Shown: positions 1 to 7,773, numbered from the stretch's first letter. The stretch: 64,000 nt of DNA from Pseudomonas sp. Irchel 3E13 (GCF_900187455.1 NZ_FYDX01000022.1:1-64000); one strand, 5' to 3'. The notes: generated by a model not told the origin, from the sequence alone. A program made the numbers and translations.

Positions 1-64
1 CTTTCTCGGTCACTTGCTTGACCGCTTCGATCTTGAATTCTTCGGGGTAACGCTGACGACTCAT
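1..64 (-). CDS. IS3-family transposase OrfA, N-terminal part
   Basis: The reading frame from ATG at 64 gives MSRQRYPEEFKIEAVKQVTE and runs off the left edge of the window. This is the typical start of IS3/IS911-type OrfA, whose helix-turn-helix domain binds the IS ends. OrfA normally works with an OrfB integrase made by frameshifting; that part lies outside. A strong ribosome site (AGGAGG) sits just before the ATG. Only 21 codons are visible, so the group within IS3 cannot be assigned. Confidence 0.8.
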   Translation of the reverse strand, partial: MSRQRYPEEFKIEAVKQVTEK

Positions 65-127
65 GGCTCCTCCTATTTGGGCCTCATTATGAGGCTTGGA
101 GGTGTCTACGAAACTAGGGGCGATTCA
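1..127 (-). mobile_element. Terminal part of an IS3-family insertion sequence
   Basis: The window opens inside an insertion sequence read on the minus strand. Its orfA starts at 64. The outer end appears to lie at about 127, where the minus strand begins TGAATCGCCCC, a TG-starting terminus of the kind IS3-family elements carry. The leader between the terminus and orfA is about 60 bases and holds a small inverted repeat (GCCTCATTATGAGGC, 81-95) that could limit read-through. Only one end is in the window, so the opposite repeat and the target duplication cannot be checked. The boundary may be off by a few bases. Confidence 0.75.
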
Positions 128-764
128 GAACCTTGAAGCAAAGGGATTCACATTGTCGGGCTATGAACCTACTCAACAAGACTTGAAAGAGCTTGAACAA
201 CGAAAAGCGGACTATGAATTACGAGCTGAGCAATGGAAGGCCAAGAAAGCCGTAGAAGAGCCTAAACCAGTCGAACCTGTCATGCCTACACCCGCTCAAA
301 ACGCACCAGAGAAGCCAGCAGAGCCGACAAAGCAGATTGAGCAAGAAAAGGTTACGTCAGCCAATGAAGGCTTGATTGATGACTTGCACGATATGTTCGG
401 GCCAGCCATAGCTATCCCAGTCGCACAAACTCCTGAGCATCAAGAGGAACTTATCGCCGCACATGTTAAAAATGTAGAAACTGATTTTCATATATTTATT
501 GATGAAATGCGTAACAAGCATGACAGCTACAAAGAAATTGAAATATTGAAGTATGTCCGAGATGCGTTAGAGGAAAGTGGAAATGTGATAGCTGACGCAG
601 CTCTTTACTTTGATATTGCTGAAAAGATTGACCAGTTGGATGACGATGAGCGTGATATATGTTCAGCCTATGTTCAAAAATTAATTGATGATGACGGCTC
701 AGGTGCTCCAATTGATGGAGAGTTGAAACAGACAACCAAAAGAAAATTCAAATTGAAAATGTAA
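128..764 (+). pseudogene. 3' part of an unrecognised gene interrupted by the IS
   Basis: About 210 codons in one frame end in TAA at 762-764. The frame runs back without a stop into the IS end (a TTG at 96 lies inside the IS), so the original N-terminus was probably removed by the insertion. What remains starts with a charged helical stretch rich in E, K and Q, then a Pro/Glu/Lys-rich linker (roughly residues 50-85 of the readable part), then an acidic helical region and a basic tail ending KRKFKLKM. I do not recognise a family. Composition is AT-rich compared with the chromosomal genes after 2327, pointing to transferred plasmid or integrative-element DNA. It could be the C-terminal part of a large mobilisation or conjugation protein, but nothing in the sequence proves that. 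Confidence 0.5.
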
Positions 765-978
765 AAATAAAGCCAATAAGGGCTATATTTGACTTTCCAT
801 ATTGAAATGATACGATAAGAAAAGGTGAAGCCCTAATGTGATTAGCATTAAGGCTTCGGCGTTGATACTGATGACGGCAGTTTCAACTTGTTCTTAAAGT
901 TATAACATATAATTTTAACTCTTCAAGTCTCTCCTGCCTTAAAAATTCCATAACTATAAGAAATTCAGTATTCACGCC

Positions 979-1143
979 TTGAGCAATGTAGGAAATACAG
1001 GTGATTGTTTCGTTGTTCAAGCGAAGAGAAATAAAACGGGGATACTGGAAATTTCTCAACCCGCCAGCCATATAGAGATATATGTTGAACAGGGTTCCGG
1101 TGTGGTGCTAATACAACCATTAAGTGTTCAAAGTCTAAACTGA
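979..1143 (+). CDS. Possible small hypothetical protein, 54 residues
   Basis: A TTG-started frame (MSNVGNTGDCFVVQAKRNKT at the N-terminus) ends in TGA at 1141-1143. Its composition looks protein-like, with alternating hydrophobic beta-type stretches near the C-terminus (HIEIYVEQGSGVVLIQPLSV). I see no good ribosome site and no homologue comes to mind. A 62-residue frame runs antisense over much of it (883-1071), and at most one of the two is likely real. It may be the remnant of a longer gene, since the frame is open back to about 939. Confidence 0.2.
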   Translation: MSNVGNTGDCFVVQAKRNKTGILEISQPASHIEIYVEQGSGVVLIQPLSVQSLN

Positions 1144-1278
1144 GTATTACTGATTTAGACCCTGAAAATTTCAGGCGAGCGAAACTTGTTTTTAACTCTT
1201 AAACAAGGAAGACCAGCTATGCCTGAAAGAGCTTAGCTGGTAAAGCTTTAAAAGCGGAAACCCCTTAGGGTTTTCAAG

Positions 1279-1330
1279 ACACGTACACGTACACGTACAC
1301 GTACACGTACACGTACACGTACACGTACAC
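1279..1330. repeat. Tandem hexamer repeat, (ACGTAC) about eight copies
   Basis: The hexamer ACGTAC is repeated in perfect register for eight full copies (1281-1328) with partial units at each end. It is an alternating purine-pyrimidine tract that could adopt non-B DNA and is prone to slippage. It follows a small hairpin (1258-1273) and runs straight into a C-rich tract. Spacerless hexamers rule out a CRISPR. No gene reads through it. Confidence 0.9.
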
Positions 1331-1360
1331 CCCCACACCCACCCCCACCCCCACACCCAC
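1330..1360 (-). repeat. C-rich run with strong G-quadruplex potential on the minus strand
   Basis: The plus strand is built only from C runs separated by single A or ACA. Read on the minus strand, it has five G tracts of 3-5 bases separated by loops of T or TGT, an almost ideal G-quadruplex motif. It abuts the ACGTAC repeat, so the two form one low-complexity block of about 80 bases inside the island. Confidence 0.75.
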
Positions 1361-1921
1361 ATACGCATGACCTAACCCCTTCAAATTTTCTGCTGCGATA
1401 ATTTAAATGGGTCAAATTCAAGCGATGTGTTAAAGGTTGATAGTCATAGACCTAAAATCCCATGCCCACGTTGAAATGCCTATTTGCGAACGTATAAAAC
1501 CATCTGGATATTGCGAACCAAGTTCGCCAATAAGGCGGAAGGCGTAGAAGGCCAGTAATTTTTCCAAAATACAACACTCACAAAACAGCCCTTTTTAGAG
1601 CCTAAAACTTATTTCGTGTATAGTAATACCACTAATATAAACGTCTAGTATTTTGTGGTGTTGCGTTAGTTTGTTGAAAATTGAGTTCGACGCTATTTTA
1701 AGTTTTCCATTGATTTTTTTGATGTTTTAATTTTAATGGCAGTCAAATAATGGCTTAAACTCAACGAAATATCGTGTCAATAGTAAGTTGAAAATATATT
1801 TATGGTTGGATAGTAACTTTCAAAAATTAAAAGTTAGGGTTAGACCTTAGTCGGTGCTTTTATATAAGATTTATATATGCTCAATTTTCATGCTTGAACA
1901 AGTTCAACCACAAAAATCGAC

Positions 1922-1947
1922 CTTGCCGGAGAGGCGAAGGTTTTTTG
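1922..1947 (+). terminator. Probable intrinsic terminator in the island
   Basis: CCTTGCC and GGCGAAGG pair around a short GGAGA loop, with one bulge, and six T follow. It faces rightwards, toward the tRNA gene. No recognised gene lies just upstream, so its transcript is unknown. Confidence 0.45.
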
Positions 1948-2065
1948 AGTACCCATAAAATCTATTGACTTTTTTGGGGTTGTATGATCTTGGTTTCGCG
2001 TGGTGTGATGCTTGGAGCCGCATTTTCCGAGGGAAATGGGTTTGAGAAGGGTAGATTTTTTGGAT

Positions 2066-2098
2066 AGAAAAAGGGGTAGAAATTTCTTTCTACCCCTT
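2066..2098 (-). terminator. Intrinsic terminator of the tRNA-Leu gene
   Basis: A perfect 12-base inverted repeat (AAGGGGTAGAAA at 2071-2082 and its complement at 2087-2098) closes a TTTC loop. On the minus strand it is followed by a run of T. It lies about 30 bases beyond the 3' end of the tRNA, the normal place for the terminator of a monocistronic tRNA transcript. If the tRNA 3' end is the island crossover point, this terminator belongs to the incoming DNA. Confidence 0.8.
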
Positions 2099-2128
2099 CT
2101 CTAAGTCCTTGATTTACAAGGAAAATGA

Positions 2129-2175
2129 TGGTGCCCCGAGGGAGACTCGAACTCCCACTCCTTTCGAAAACGGAT
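2129..2175. other. Candidate attachment site: 3' part of tRNA-Leu
   Basis: Tyrosine-recombinase islands commonly integrate at the 3' end of a tRNA gene and rebuild it on insertion. Here core genome (queA onward) lies on the 5' side of the tRNA and AT-rich DNA with an IS lies on the 3' side, the expected layout. The exact crossover repeat cannot be defined because the other island end is outside the window. No integrase gene is visible in the 2.1 kb present. Confidence 0.5.
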
Positions 2176-2213
2176 TTTGAATCCGCCGCGTCTACCAATT
2201 CCGCCATCAGGGC
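2129..2213 (-). tRNA. tRNA-Leu, anticodon CAA
   Basis: The minus strand reads GCCCTGATGGCGGAATTGG and folds as a class II tRNA of 85 bases including an encoded CCA. The acceptor stem pairs GCCCTGA with TCGGGGC (one G-U). The D arm contains GGTAGACGC. The anticodon stem-loop is GCGGA-TTCAAAA-TCCGT, giving CAA, which reads UUG. A long variable arm and GTTCGAGTC T-loop follow. It stands alone, with its own promoter (2226-2254) and terminator (2066-2098). Foreign-looking DNA starts at its 3' end. Confidence 0.97.
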
Positions 2214-2225
2214 TTGTGGCGGCGA

Positions 2226-2254
2226 AGTATAGAGATGGGCCTACCGTTGGTCAA
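2226..2254 (-). promoter_or_regulatory. Sigma-70 promoter of tRNA-Leu
   Basis: On the minus strand, a -35 TTGACC (2249-2254) and -10 TATACT (2226-2231) are separated by exactly 17 bases. Transcription would start at about 2219, a few bases before the mature tRNA 5' end at 2213. Confidence 0.8.
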
Positions 2255-2264
2255 TCACGTTTCA

Positions 2265-2293
2265 TGGTCAATTTTTCCGCTTTCGGCTAAACT
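2265..2293 (+). promoter_or_regulatory. Candidate queA promoter
   Basis: TGGTCA (2265-2270) and TAAACT (2288-2293) are spaced by 17 bases and lie 34 bases before the queA start. The match to sigma-70 consensus is moderate. This short gap also holds the divergent tRNA promoter. Confidence 0.4.
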
Positions 2294-2326
2294 TCCCGGC
2301 CCTGTCGATCCCGTACCCCCACTGCC

Positions 2327-3376
2327 ATGCGCGTTGCCGATTTTTCCTTCGAACTCCCCGATTCCCTGATCGCCCGCCATCCCCTGGCCGAACGGCGCGG
2401 TAGCCGGCTGCTGGTCCTCGATGGGCCGAGCGGCGCGCTGGCGCACAAGCAGTTCACCGATCTGCTCGATTATTTGCGCCCCGGCGACCTGATGGTGTTC
2501 AACAACACCCGGGTGATCCCGGCGCGGCTGTTCGGGCAGAAGGCGTCCGGCGGCAAGCTGGAGATTCTGGTGGAGCGGGTGCTGGACAGCCACCGCGTGC
2601 TGGCCCACGTGCGGTCGAGCAAGTCGCCCAAGCCGGGCACGCAGATTCTGGTGGACGGCGGCGGCGAAGCCGAGATGGTGGCGCGCCACGATACGCTGTT
2701 CGAGCTGCGCTTCGCCGAGGAGGTGCTGCCGCTGCTCGACCGGGTCGGGCACATGCCGTTGCCTCCTTATATAGACCGCCCCGACGAGGGCGCCGACCGC
2801 GAGCGCTATCAGACGGTCTACGCCGAACGCGCCGGTGCGGTGGCCGCGCCGACGGCGGGCCTGCATTTCGATGAAGAGCTGCTGGCGAAGATTGCCGAGA
2901 AGGGCGTCGACACGGCCTTCGTCACTTTGCATGTCGGCGCTGGCACCTTCCAGCCGGTGCGGGTCGAGCGCATCGAAGACCACCACATGCATAAAGAGTG
3001 GCTGGAAGTCGGCCAGGATGTGGTCGATGCCGTGGCCGCCTGCCGCGCACGCGGTGGGCGGGTGGTGGCGGTGGGCACCACCAGCGTGCGGTCGCTGGAA
3101 AGCGCGGCGCGCGATGGCGTGCTCAAGCCGTTCAGTGGCGACACCGATATCTTTATCTTCCCGGGCCGGCCGTTCCATGTGGTCGACGCCCTGGTCACCA
3201 ACTTCCATTTGCCCGAGTCCACGCTGCTGATGCTGGTTTCGGCCTTCGCCGGTTACCCGGAAACCATGGCGGCCTACGCGGCGGCGGTGGAAAACGGCTA
3301 CCGCTTCTTCAGTTACGGTGATGCGATGTTCATCACCCGCAATCCGGCGCCACGCGGGCCCGAGGATCAAGCATGA
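2327..3376 (+). CDS. queA: S-adenosylmethionine:tRNA ribosyltransferase-isomerase QueA
   Basis: QueA moves the ribose of S-adenosylmethionine onto 7-aminomethyl-7-deazaguanine at position 34 of tRNA and isomerises it to epoxyqueuosine, the next-to-last step of queuosine synthesis in the cytoplasm. The 349-residue product begins MRVADFSFELPDSLIARHPL and carries the family landmarks: FNNTRVIPARLFG (about residues 64-76), ERYQTVYAERAGAVAAPTAGLHF (150-172) and VGTTSVRSLES (248-258). Length is normal. Its end overlaps the first in-frame ATG of the tgt reading frame, so the two queuosine genes are translationally coupled in one operon with yajC and secDF downstream, the usual pseudomonad order. The start has a poor ribosome site, but no better one is seen. 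Confidence 0.97.
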   Translation: MRVADFSFELPDSLIARHPLAERRGSRLLVLDGPSGALAHKQFTDLLDYLRPGDLMVFNNTRVIPARLFGQKASGGKLEILVERVLDSHRVLAHVRSSKSPKPGTQILVDGGGEAEMVARHDTLFELRFAEEVLPLLDRVGHMPLPPYIDRPDEGADRERYQTVYAERAGAVAAPTAGLHFDEELLAKIAEKGVDTAFVTLHVGAGTFQPVRVERIEDHHMHKEWLEVGQDVVDAVAACRARGGRVVAVGTTSVRSLESAARDGVLKPFSGDTDIFIFPGRPFHVVDALVTNFHLPESTLLMLVSAFAGYPETMAAYAAAVENGYRFFSYGDAMFITRNPAPRGPEDQA

Positions 3377-3390
3377 GTCGCACCTGTCGT

Positions 3391-4506
3391 ATGTCCTTCG
3401 AGTTGCTGGCCACCGACGGCAAGGCCCGTCGCGGCCGCCTGACTTTCCCCCGTGGCACCGTGGAAACCCCGGCGTTCATGCCGGTGGGCACCTATGGCAC
3501 GGTCAAGGGCATGCTGCCGCGGGACATCGAGGCCATCGGCGCCGAGATGATCCTCGGCAACACCTTCCACCTGTGGTTGCGCCCGGGCACCGAGGTGATC
3601 AAGGCCCACGGCGACCTGCACGACTTCATGCAGTGGAAAGGCCCGATCCTCACCGACTCCGGTGGTTTCCAGGTGTTCAGCCTGGGCGCGATGCGCAAGA
3701 TCAAGGAGGAGGGCGTGACCTTCGCCTCGCCGGTGGACGGCTCCAAGGTGTTCATGGGCCCGGAAGAGTCGATGCAGGTCCAGCGCGACCTGGGCTCTGA
3801 CGTGGTGATGATTTTCGACGAATGCACCCCGTACCCGGCCGACGAAGACGTGGCGCGGGTGTCGATGGAGCTGTCGCTGCGCTGGGCCCAGCGCTCGAAG
3901 AACGCCCACGGCGACAACACCGCGGCGCTGTTCGGCATCGTCCAGGGCGGCATGCACCAGAACCTGCGCATGCGCTCGCTGGAAGGCCTGGACAAGATCG
4001 GCTTCGACGGCCTGGCCATCGGCGGCCTGTCGGTGGGCGAGCCGAAGCACGAAATGATCAAGGTGCTGGACTATCTGCCGGGCCTGATGCCCGCTGACAA
4101 ACCTCGTTACCTTATGGGGGTTGGCAAGCCGGAAGATCTTGTTGAGGGTGTGCGCCGCGGTGTCGACATGTTCGATTGCGTGATGCCCACCCGCAATGCG
4201 CGAAATGGTCATCTGTTCATCGATACCGGCGTCCTGAAAATCCGCAACGCGTTCCATCGTCATGATGATTCGCCGCTGGACCCGACCTGCGATTGCTATA
4301 CCTGCCAGAACTTCTCCCGCGCTTATCTGCATCACTTGGATAAATGCGGCGAAATGTTGGGCAGCATGTTGAATACGATCCATAACTTGCGTCATTACCA
4401 GCGCCTGATGGCTGGTTTGCGCGAGGCTATTCAACAAGGTACATTGGCCGCCTTTGTCGATGCCTTTTACGCCAAGCGCGGGCTGCCTGTGCCGCCCTTG
4501 GACTGA
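3391..4506 (+). CDS. tgt: Queuine tRNA-ribosyltransferase (tRNA-guanine transglycosylase) Tgt
   Basis: Tgt exchanges guanine 34 of tRNAs with GUN anticodons for the precursor base preQ1, the step before QueA. Visible landmarks are DSGGFQVFSLG (substrate-pocket Asp), IVQGG, LAIGGLSVGE, the nucleophile region DMFDCVMPTRNARNGH and the C-terminal zinc site CDCYTC with a downstream His (AYLHHLDKC). I chose ATG 3391 (MSFELLATDG, 371 residues) because family members start here. An in-frame ATG at 3373, overlapping the queA stop as ATGA, would add six residues and has a weak GAGG upstream, so it is a real alternative. Confidence 0.95.
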   Translation: MSFELLATDGKARRGRLTFPRGTVETPAFMPVGTYGTVKGMLPRDIEAIGAEMILGNTFHLWLRPGTEVIKAHGDLHDFMQWKGPILTDSGGFQVFSLGAMRKIKEEGVTFASPVDGSKVFMGPEESMQVQRDLGSDVVMIFDECTPYPADEDVARVSMELSLRWAQRSKNAHGDNTAALFGIVQGGMHQNLRMRSLEGLDKIGFDGLAIGGLSVGEPKHEMIKVLDYLPGLMPADKPRYLMGVGKPEDLVEGVRRGVDMFDCVMPTRNARNGHLFIDTGVLKIRNAFHRHDDSPLDPTCDCYTCQNFSRAYLHHLDKCGEMLGSMLNTIHNLRHYQRLMAGLREAIQQGTLAAFVDAFYAKRGLPVPPLD

Positions 4507-4553
4507 TGTTCCGTCGATCCTGACAAATACAATTTTGCAACTTGGAGTGCCTC

Positions 4554-4892
4554 ATGAGCTTTCTGATTCCTGCCGCTTACGCGGACGCCGCAGCCCCTGC
4601 TGTCGCCGGCCCGGCCGGTACCGGTTTCGAATGGATTTTCCTGGTCGGTTTCCTGGTCATCTTCTATCTGATGATCTGGCGTCCACAGGCCAAACGTGCA
4701 AAAGAGCAGAAGAACCTGCTGGGCAATCTGCAAAAGGGTGATGAAGTTGTCACCAACGGCGGTATCGCCGGCAAGATCGTCAAAGTCAGTGATGACTTCA
4801 TCGTTCTGGAAGTGTCCGACACGGTTGAACTGAAGTTCCAGAAAGGCGCTGTAGCGGCAACCCTGCCGAAGGGTACGCTCAAAGCGATCTAA
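4554..4892 (+). CDS. yajC: Sec translocase accessory protein YajC
   Basis: YajC is a small inner-membrane protein that associates with SecD and SecF and aids Sec export. The product is 112 residues, with one membrane helix (about 25-45, FEWIFLVGFLVIFYLMIW) followed by the conserved RPQAKRAKE and a cytoplasmic domain containing KGDEVVTNGGIAGKI. The start is ATG 4554, with TTGGAG seven bases before it; a TTG upstream in frame is only part of that ribosome site. It sits between tgt and secD, as in most gammaproteobacteria. Confidence 0.95.
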   Translation: MSFLIPAAYADAAAPAVAGPAGTGFEWIFLVGFLVIFYLMIWRPQAKRAKEQKNLLGNLQKGDEVVTNGGIAGKIVKVSDDFIVLEVSDTVELKFQKGAVAATLPKGTLKAI

Positions 4893-4914
4893 GTTAAGTT
4901 TTTTACCAATCGAC

Positions 4915-4934
4915 GGGGCGCGCAAGGCGCCCCG
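4915..4934 (+). promoter_or_regulatory. GC-rich stem-loop between yajC and secD
   Basis: GGGGCGC and GCGCCCC pair around GCAAG, about 20 bases before the secD start. There is no T run, so it is unlikely to terminate fully. It may be a processing or partial-attenuation hairpin that sets yajC and secD levels. Confidence 0.4.
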
Positions 4935-4954
4935 CGTCTTGAACGGGCGGCGTG

Positions 4955-6820
4955 ATGCTGAACAAAACTCCTCTATGGAAATGCGCACTGATCCTGGTGG
5001 TACTGGTGATCGGTTTTATTTATTCCGCTCCCAATCTCTACCCTGACGATCCGGCTATCCAAGTCAGCGGCGCCAGCACTGCGCTGCAGGTCAATCAGGC
5101 CGATCTGGACCGTGTCAGCAAGGCGCTGGTCGATGCCGGGATCGCGGTCAAGGGCGCAAGTTTGGGTGAAAGTGGCCGTGGCGCACTGCTGCGTCTGACC
5201 AAACAGGAAGACCAACTTCCCGCCAAGGATGTCGTGCGCAAGGCACTGGGCGATGATTACGTGGTGGCGCTGAACCTGGCCCCGACCACGCCAAAATGGC
5301 TGCGCAGCGTCGGTGCTCATCCGATGAAACTGGGCCTGGACCTTTCCGGTGGTGTGCACTTCCTTCTCGAAGTGGACATGGAAAAGGCCATGCAAGCGCG
5401 CCTGAAAGTCTACGAAGGTGAAGTGAAGAGCCTGCTGCGCAAGGAGCGTGTGCGCTACCGCAGCCTGCCGCAACAGGATGGTGGCATCCAGTTGGGCTTC
5501 TCCGACGATGCCTCCCGCGAACAGGCTCGCAGCCTGATCCGCAAGAATTTCAACGATTTCGACCTGACCACCAACGAGCGTAACGACCTGTTCGTGCTGC
5601 GCCTGGCGATCACGCCGGCGAAGGTCACGGAAATCCGTGAATACTCGATCAAGCAGAACTTGACCACGGTACGTAACCGCGTCAACGAGCTGGGCGTCGC
5701 CGAGCCGCTGGTTCAGCGCCAGGGTGCCAACCGCATCGTGGTCGAGCTGCCGGGCGTGCAGGACACCGCCGAAGCCAAGCGTATCCTCGGCAAGACCGCC
5801 AACCTGGAATTCCGCCTGGGCGCCGAGCCTGGTGCGTCGAAAGCCACGACCGAGGTCTTCGAGTTCCGTGAAGGCGGTCGTTCCGCGCCGGTCGAGCGTG
5901 GTCTGATCATCACCGGTGACCAGGTCACCGATGCCCAGGCCAGCTATGACGAGCACGGCCGTCCGCAGGTGAACATCCGTCTCGATGGCCATGGCGGCGA
6001 GCTGATGAGCCGCGCGACCCGCAGCAACGTCGGTCGCAGCATGGCGGTGATCTTCATCGAGCAGCGTCCGATGACCCGCTACGAGAAGCAGGTGGTCGAC
6101 GGCGTCGAGAAAGACGTAGCGATCCAGACCTTCAAGGAAGAGAAGAAGATCATCAGCCTGGCGACCATCCAGTCGCCGCTCGGCAGTCAGTTCCGCATCA
6201 CCGGCCTGAACGGCCAGGGTGAGTCGTCCGAGCTGGCCCTGCTGCTGCGTGCCGGTGGCCTGGCCGCGCCGATGTACTTCGCTGAAGAACGCACCATTGG
6301 TCCGAGCCTGGGTGCTGACAACATCACCAAGGGTATCGATGCGTCGCTGTGGGGCATGCTGTTCGTCTCGCTGTTCATCATGGCCATCTACCGCTTCTTC
6401 GGTCTGATCGCCACCGTCGCCCTGGCGGGCAACATGGTCCTGCTGCTGGCACTGATGTCGGTGCTTGGCGCGACCCTGACCCTGCCTGGTATCGCCGGTA
6501 TCGTGTTGACCATGGGTATGGCGGTGGACGCCAACGTGCTGATCTTCTCGCGTATCCGCGAGGAACTGGCCAACGGGATGTCCGTGCAGCGCGCCATCAA
6601 CGAAGGTTTCGACCGTGCCTACACGGCGATTCTCGACGCCAACCTCACGACTCTGCTGGTCGGCGGCATCCTTTTCGCAATGGGCACCGGCCCGGTCAAG
6701 GGCTTCGCGGTCACCATGTCGCTGGGTATCTTCACCTCGATGTTCACTGCCATCATGGTTACCCGTGCGATCGTCAACGGGATCTATGGCGGGCGTGACT
6801 TCAAGAAGCTGTGGATTTAA
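4955..6820 (+). CDS. secD: Protein translocase subunit SecD
   Basis: SecD forms a proton-driven membrane complex with SecF that pulls exported proteins through the SecYEG channel from the periplasmic side. The 621-residue protein has an N-terminal membrane helix (about 7-26), a large periplasmic part containing LGLDLSGGVHFLLEVD, and five C-terminal helices (about 450-615) with the MGMAVDANVLIFSRIREE motif typical of SecD/RND proteins. GTG at 4952 directly precedes the chosen ATG (MLNKTPLWK); either start is possible. secF follows nine bases after the stop. Confidence 0.97.
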   Translation: MLNKTPLWKCALILVVLVIGFIYSAPNLYPDDPAIQVSGASTALQVNQADLDRVSKALVDAGIAVKGASLGESGRGALLRLTKQEDQLPAKDVVRKALGDDYVVALNLAPTTPKWLRSVGAHPMKLGLDLSGGVHFLLEVDMEKAMQARLKVYEGEVKSLLRKERVRYRSLPQQDGGIQLGFSDDASREQARSLIRKNFNDFDLTTNERNDLFVLRLAITPAKVTEIREYSIKQNLTTVRNRVNELGVAEPLVQRQGANRIVVELPGVQDTAEAKRILGKTANLEFRLGAEPGASKATTEVFEFREGGRSAPVERGLIITGDQVTDAQASYDEHGRPQVNIRLDGHGGELMSRATRSNVGRSMAVIFIEQRPMTRYEKQVVDGVEKDVAIQTFKEEKKIISLATIQSPLGSQFRITGLNGQGESSELALLLRAGGLAAPMYFAEERTIGPSLGADNITKGIDASLWGMLFVSLFIMAIYRFFGLIATVALAGNMVLLLALMSVLGATLTLPGIAGIVLTMGMAVDANVLIFSRIREELANGMSVQRAINEGFDRAYTAILDANLTTLLVGGILFAMGTGPVKGFAVTMSLGIFTSMFTAIMVTRAIVNGIYGGRDFKKLWI

Positions 6821-6829
6821 GGGGCTGCC

Positions 6830-7741
6830 ATGCTACGTACGATCAACTTCATGGGCGTGCGCAATGTTGCGTTCGCCGTCACCATGCTCCTTACCGTTCT
6901 GGCGTTGTTCAGCTGGTTCCACAAAGGGCTGAACTTCGGCCTGGACTTCACCGGCGGTACGCTCATCGAGCTGACCTACGAGCGTCCGGCTGATCTGACC
7001 CAGGTCCGCGAAGAGCTGGTCAAGTCCGGCTTCCACGACGCCGTGGTGCAGAGCTTCGGTGCGACCACCGACCTGCTGGTGCGTATGCCGGGCGATGATC
7101 CGCTGCTGGGCAACCGCGTTTCCGAGGCGCTGCAGAAGGCTGGCGGCGACAACCCGGCGACCGTCAAGCGCGTCGAGTTCGTCGGTCCGCAGGTCGGCGA
7201 AGAACTGCGTGACCAGGGCGGCCTCGGCATGCTCCTGGCGCTGGGCGGGATCATGATCTACCTGGCCTTCCGCTTTCAGTGGAAGTTCGCGGTCGGCGCG
7301 ATCATCTCGCTGATCCACGACGTGGTCGTGACCATGGGTATCCTGTCGTTCTTCCAGATCACCTTCGACCTGACGGTGCTGGCGGCGGTGCTGGCGATCA
7401 TCGGTTACTCGCTCAACGACACCATCGTCGTGTTCGACCGGGTTCGCGAGAACTTCCGCGTACTGCGCAAGGCCTCGCTGATCGAGAACATCAACATCTC
7501 GACCACCCAGACCCTGCTGCGTACCGTGGCGACTTCGGTGTCGACCTTGCTGGCCATCGCCGCGCTGCTGTTCTTCGGTGGCGACAACCTGTACGGCTTC
7601 TCCCTGGCGCTGCTGGTGGGTGTTCTGGCGGGTACCTACTCGTCGATCTACATCGCCAACGTGGTGCTGATCTGGCTGAACCTGAACAGCGAAGACCTGA
7701 TTCCTCCGGTTAAAACCGAGGGTGTGGACGACCGTCCATAA
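6830..7741 (+). CDS. secF: Protein translocase subunit SecF
   Basis: SecF is the partner of SecD in the SecDF complex. It has 303 residues: a first membrane helix (about 13-33), a periplasmic domain beginning GLNFGLDFTGGTLIEL (the SecF signature), and a cluster of helices from about 130 on, including IGYSLNDTIVVFDRVREN. It starts nine bases after secD, preceded by AAGGGGC. The operon ends at the strong terminator at 7774-7805. Confidence 0.97.
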   Translation: MLRTINFMGVRNVAFAVTMLLTVLALFSWFHKGLNFGLDFTGGTLIELTYERPADLTQVREELVKSGFHDAVVQSFGATTDLLVRMPGDDPLLGNRVSEALQKAGGDNPATVKRVEFVGPQVGEELRDQGGLGMLLALGGIMIYLAFRFQWKFAVGAIISLIHDVVVTMGILSFFQITFDLTVLAAVLAIIGYSLNDTIVVFDRVRENFRVLRKASLIENINISTTQTLLRTVATSVSTLLAIAALLFFGGDNLYGFSLALLVGVLAGTYSSIYIANVVLIWLNLNSEDLIPPVKTEGVDDRP

Positions 7742-7773
7742 GGCTTTTTCCTACGCCTCAGGCGGAAGAGGAA

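Larger units (their letters stand above)
765..1921. other. AT-rich gene-poor stretch of island DNA with several inverted repeats
   Basis: No convincing gene is visible over about 1.15 kb. There are imperfect or perfect stem-loops at 827-857 (12-base arms, one mismatch), 1212-1241 (8-base perfect arms), 1258-1273 (AAACCC/GGGTTT followed by T) and 1513-1527 (GCGAAC/GTTCGC), plus a TATATAA/TTATATA palindrome at 1861-1877. Two short overlapping reading frames in opposite directions (979-1143 plus, 883-1071 minus) are possible but unsupported. Many small hairpins, a tandem repeat and low GC together resemble a plasmid-type control, origin or transfer region; that reading is inference. Confidence 0.5.

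Noticed and set aside
883..1071. 62-codon minus-strand frame in the island
   Set aside because: It has no ribosome site and no recognisable features, and a slightly more protein-like frame lies opposite. Kept only as a possibility in the notes on this region.
1279..1360. Possible CRISPR array
   Set aside because: The repeat unit is six bases with no spacers, and no cas genes are present; it is a simple tandem repeat.
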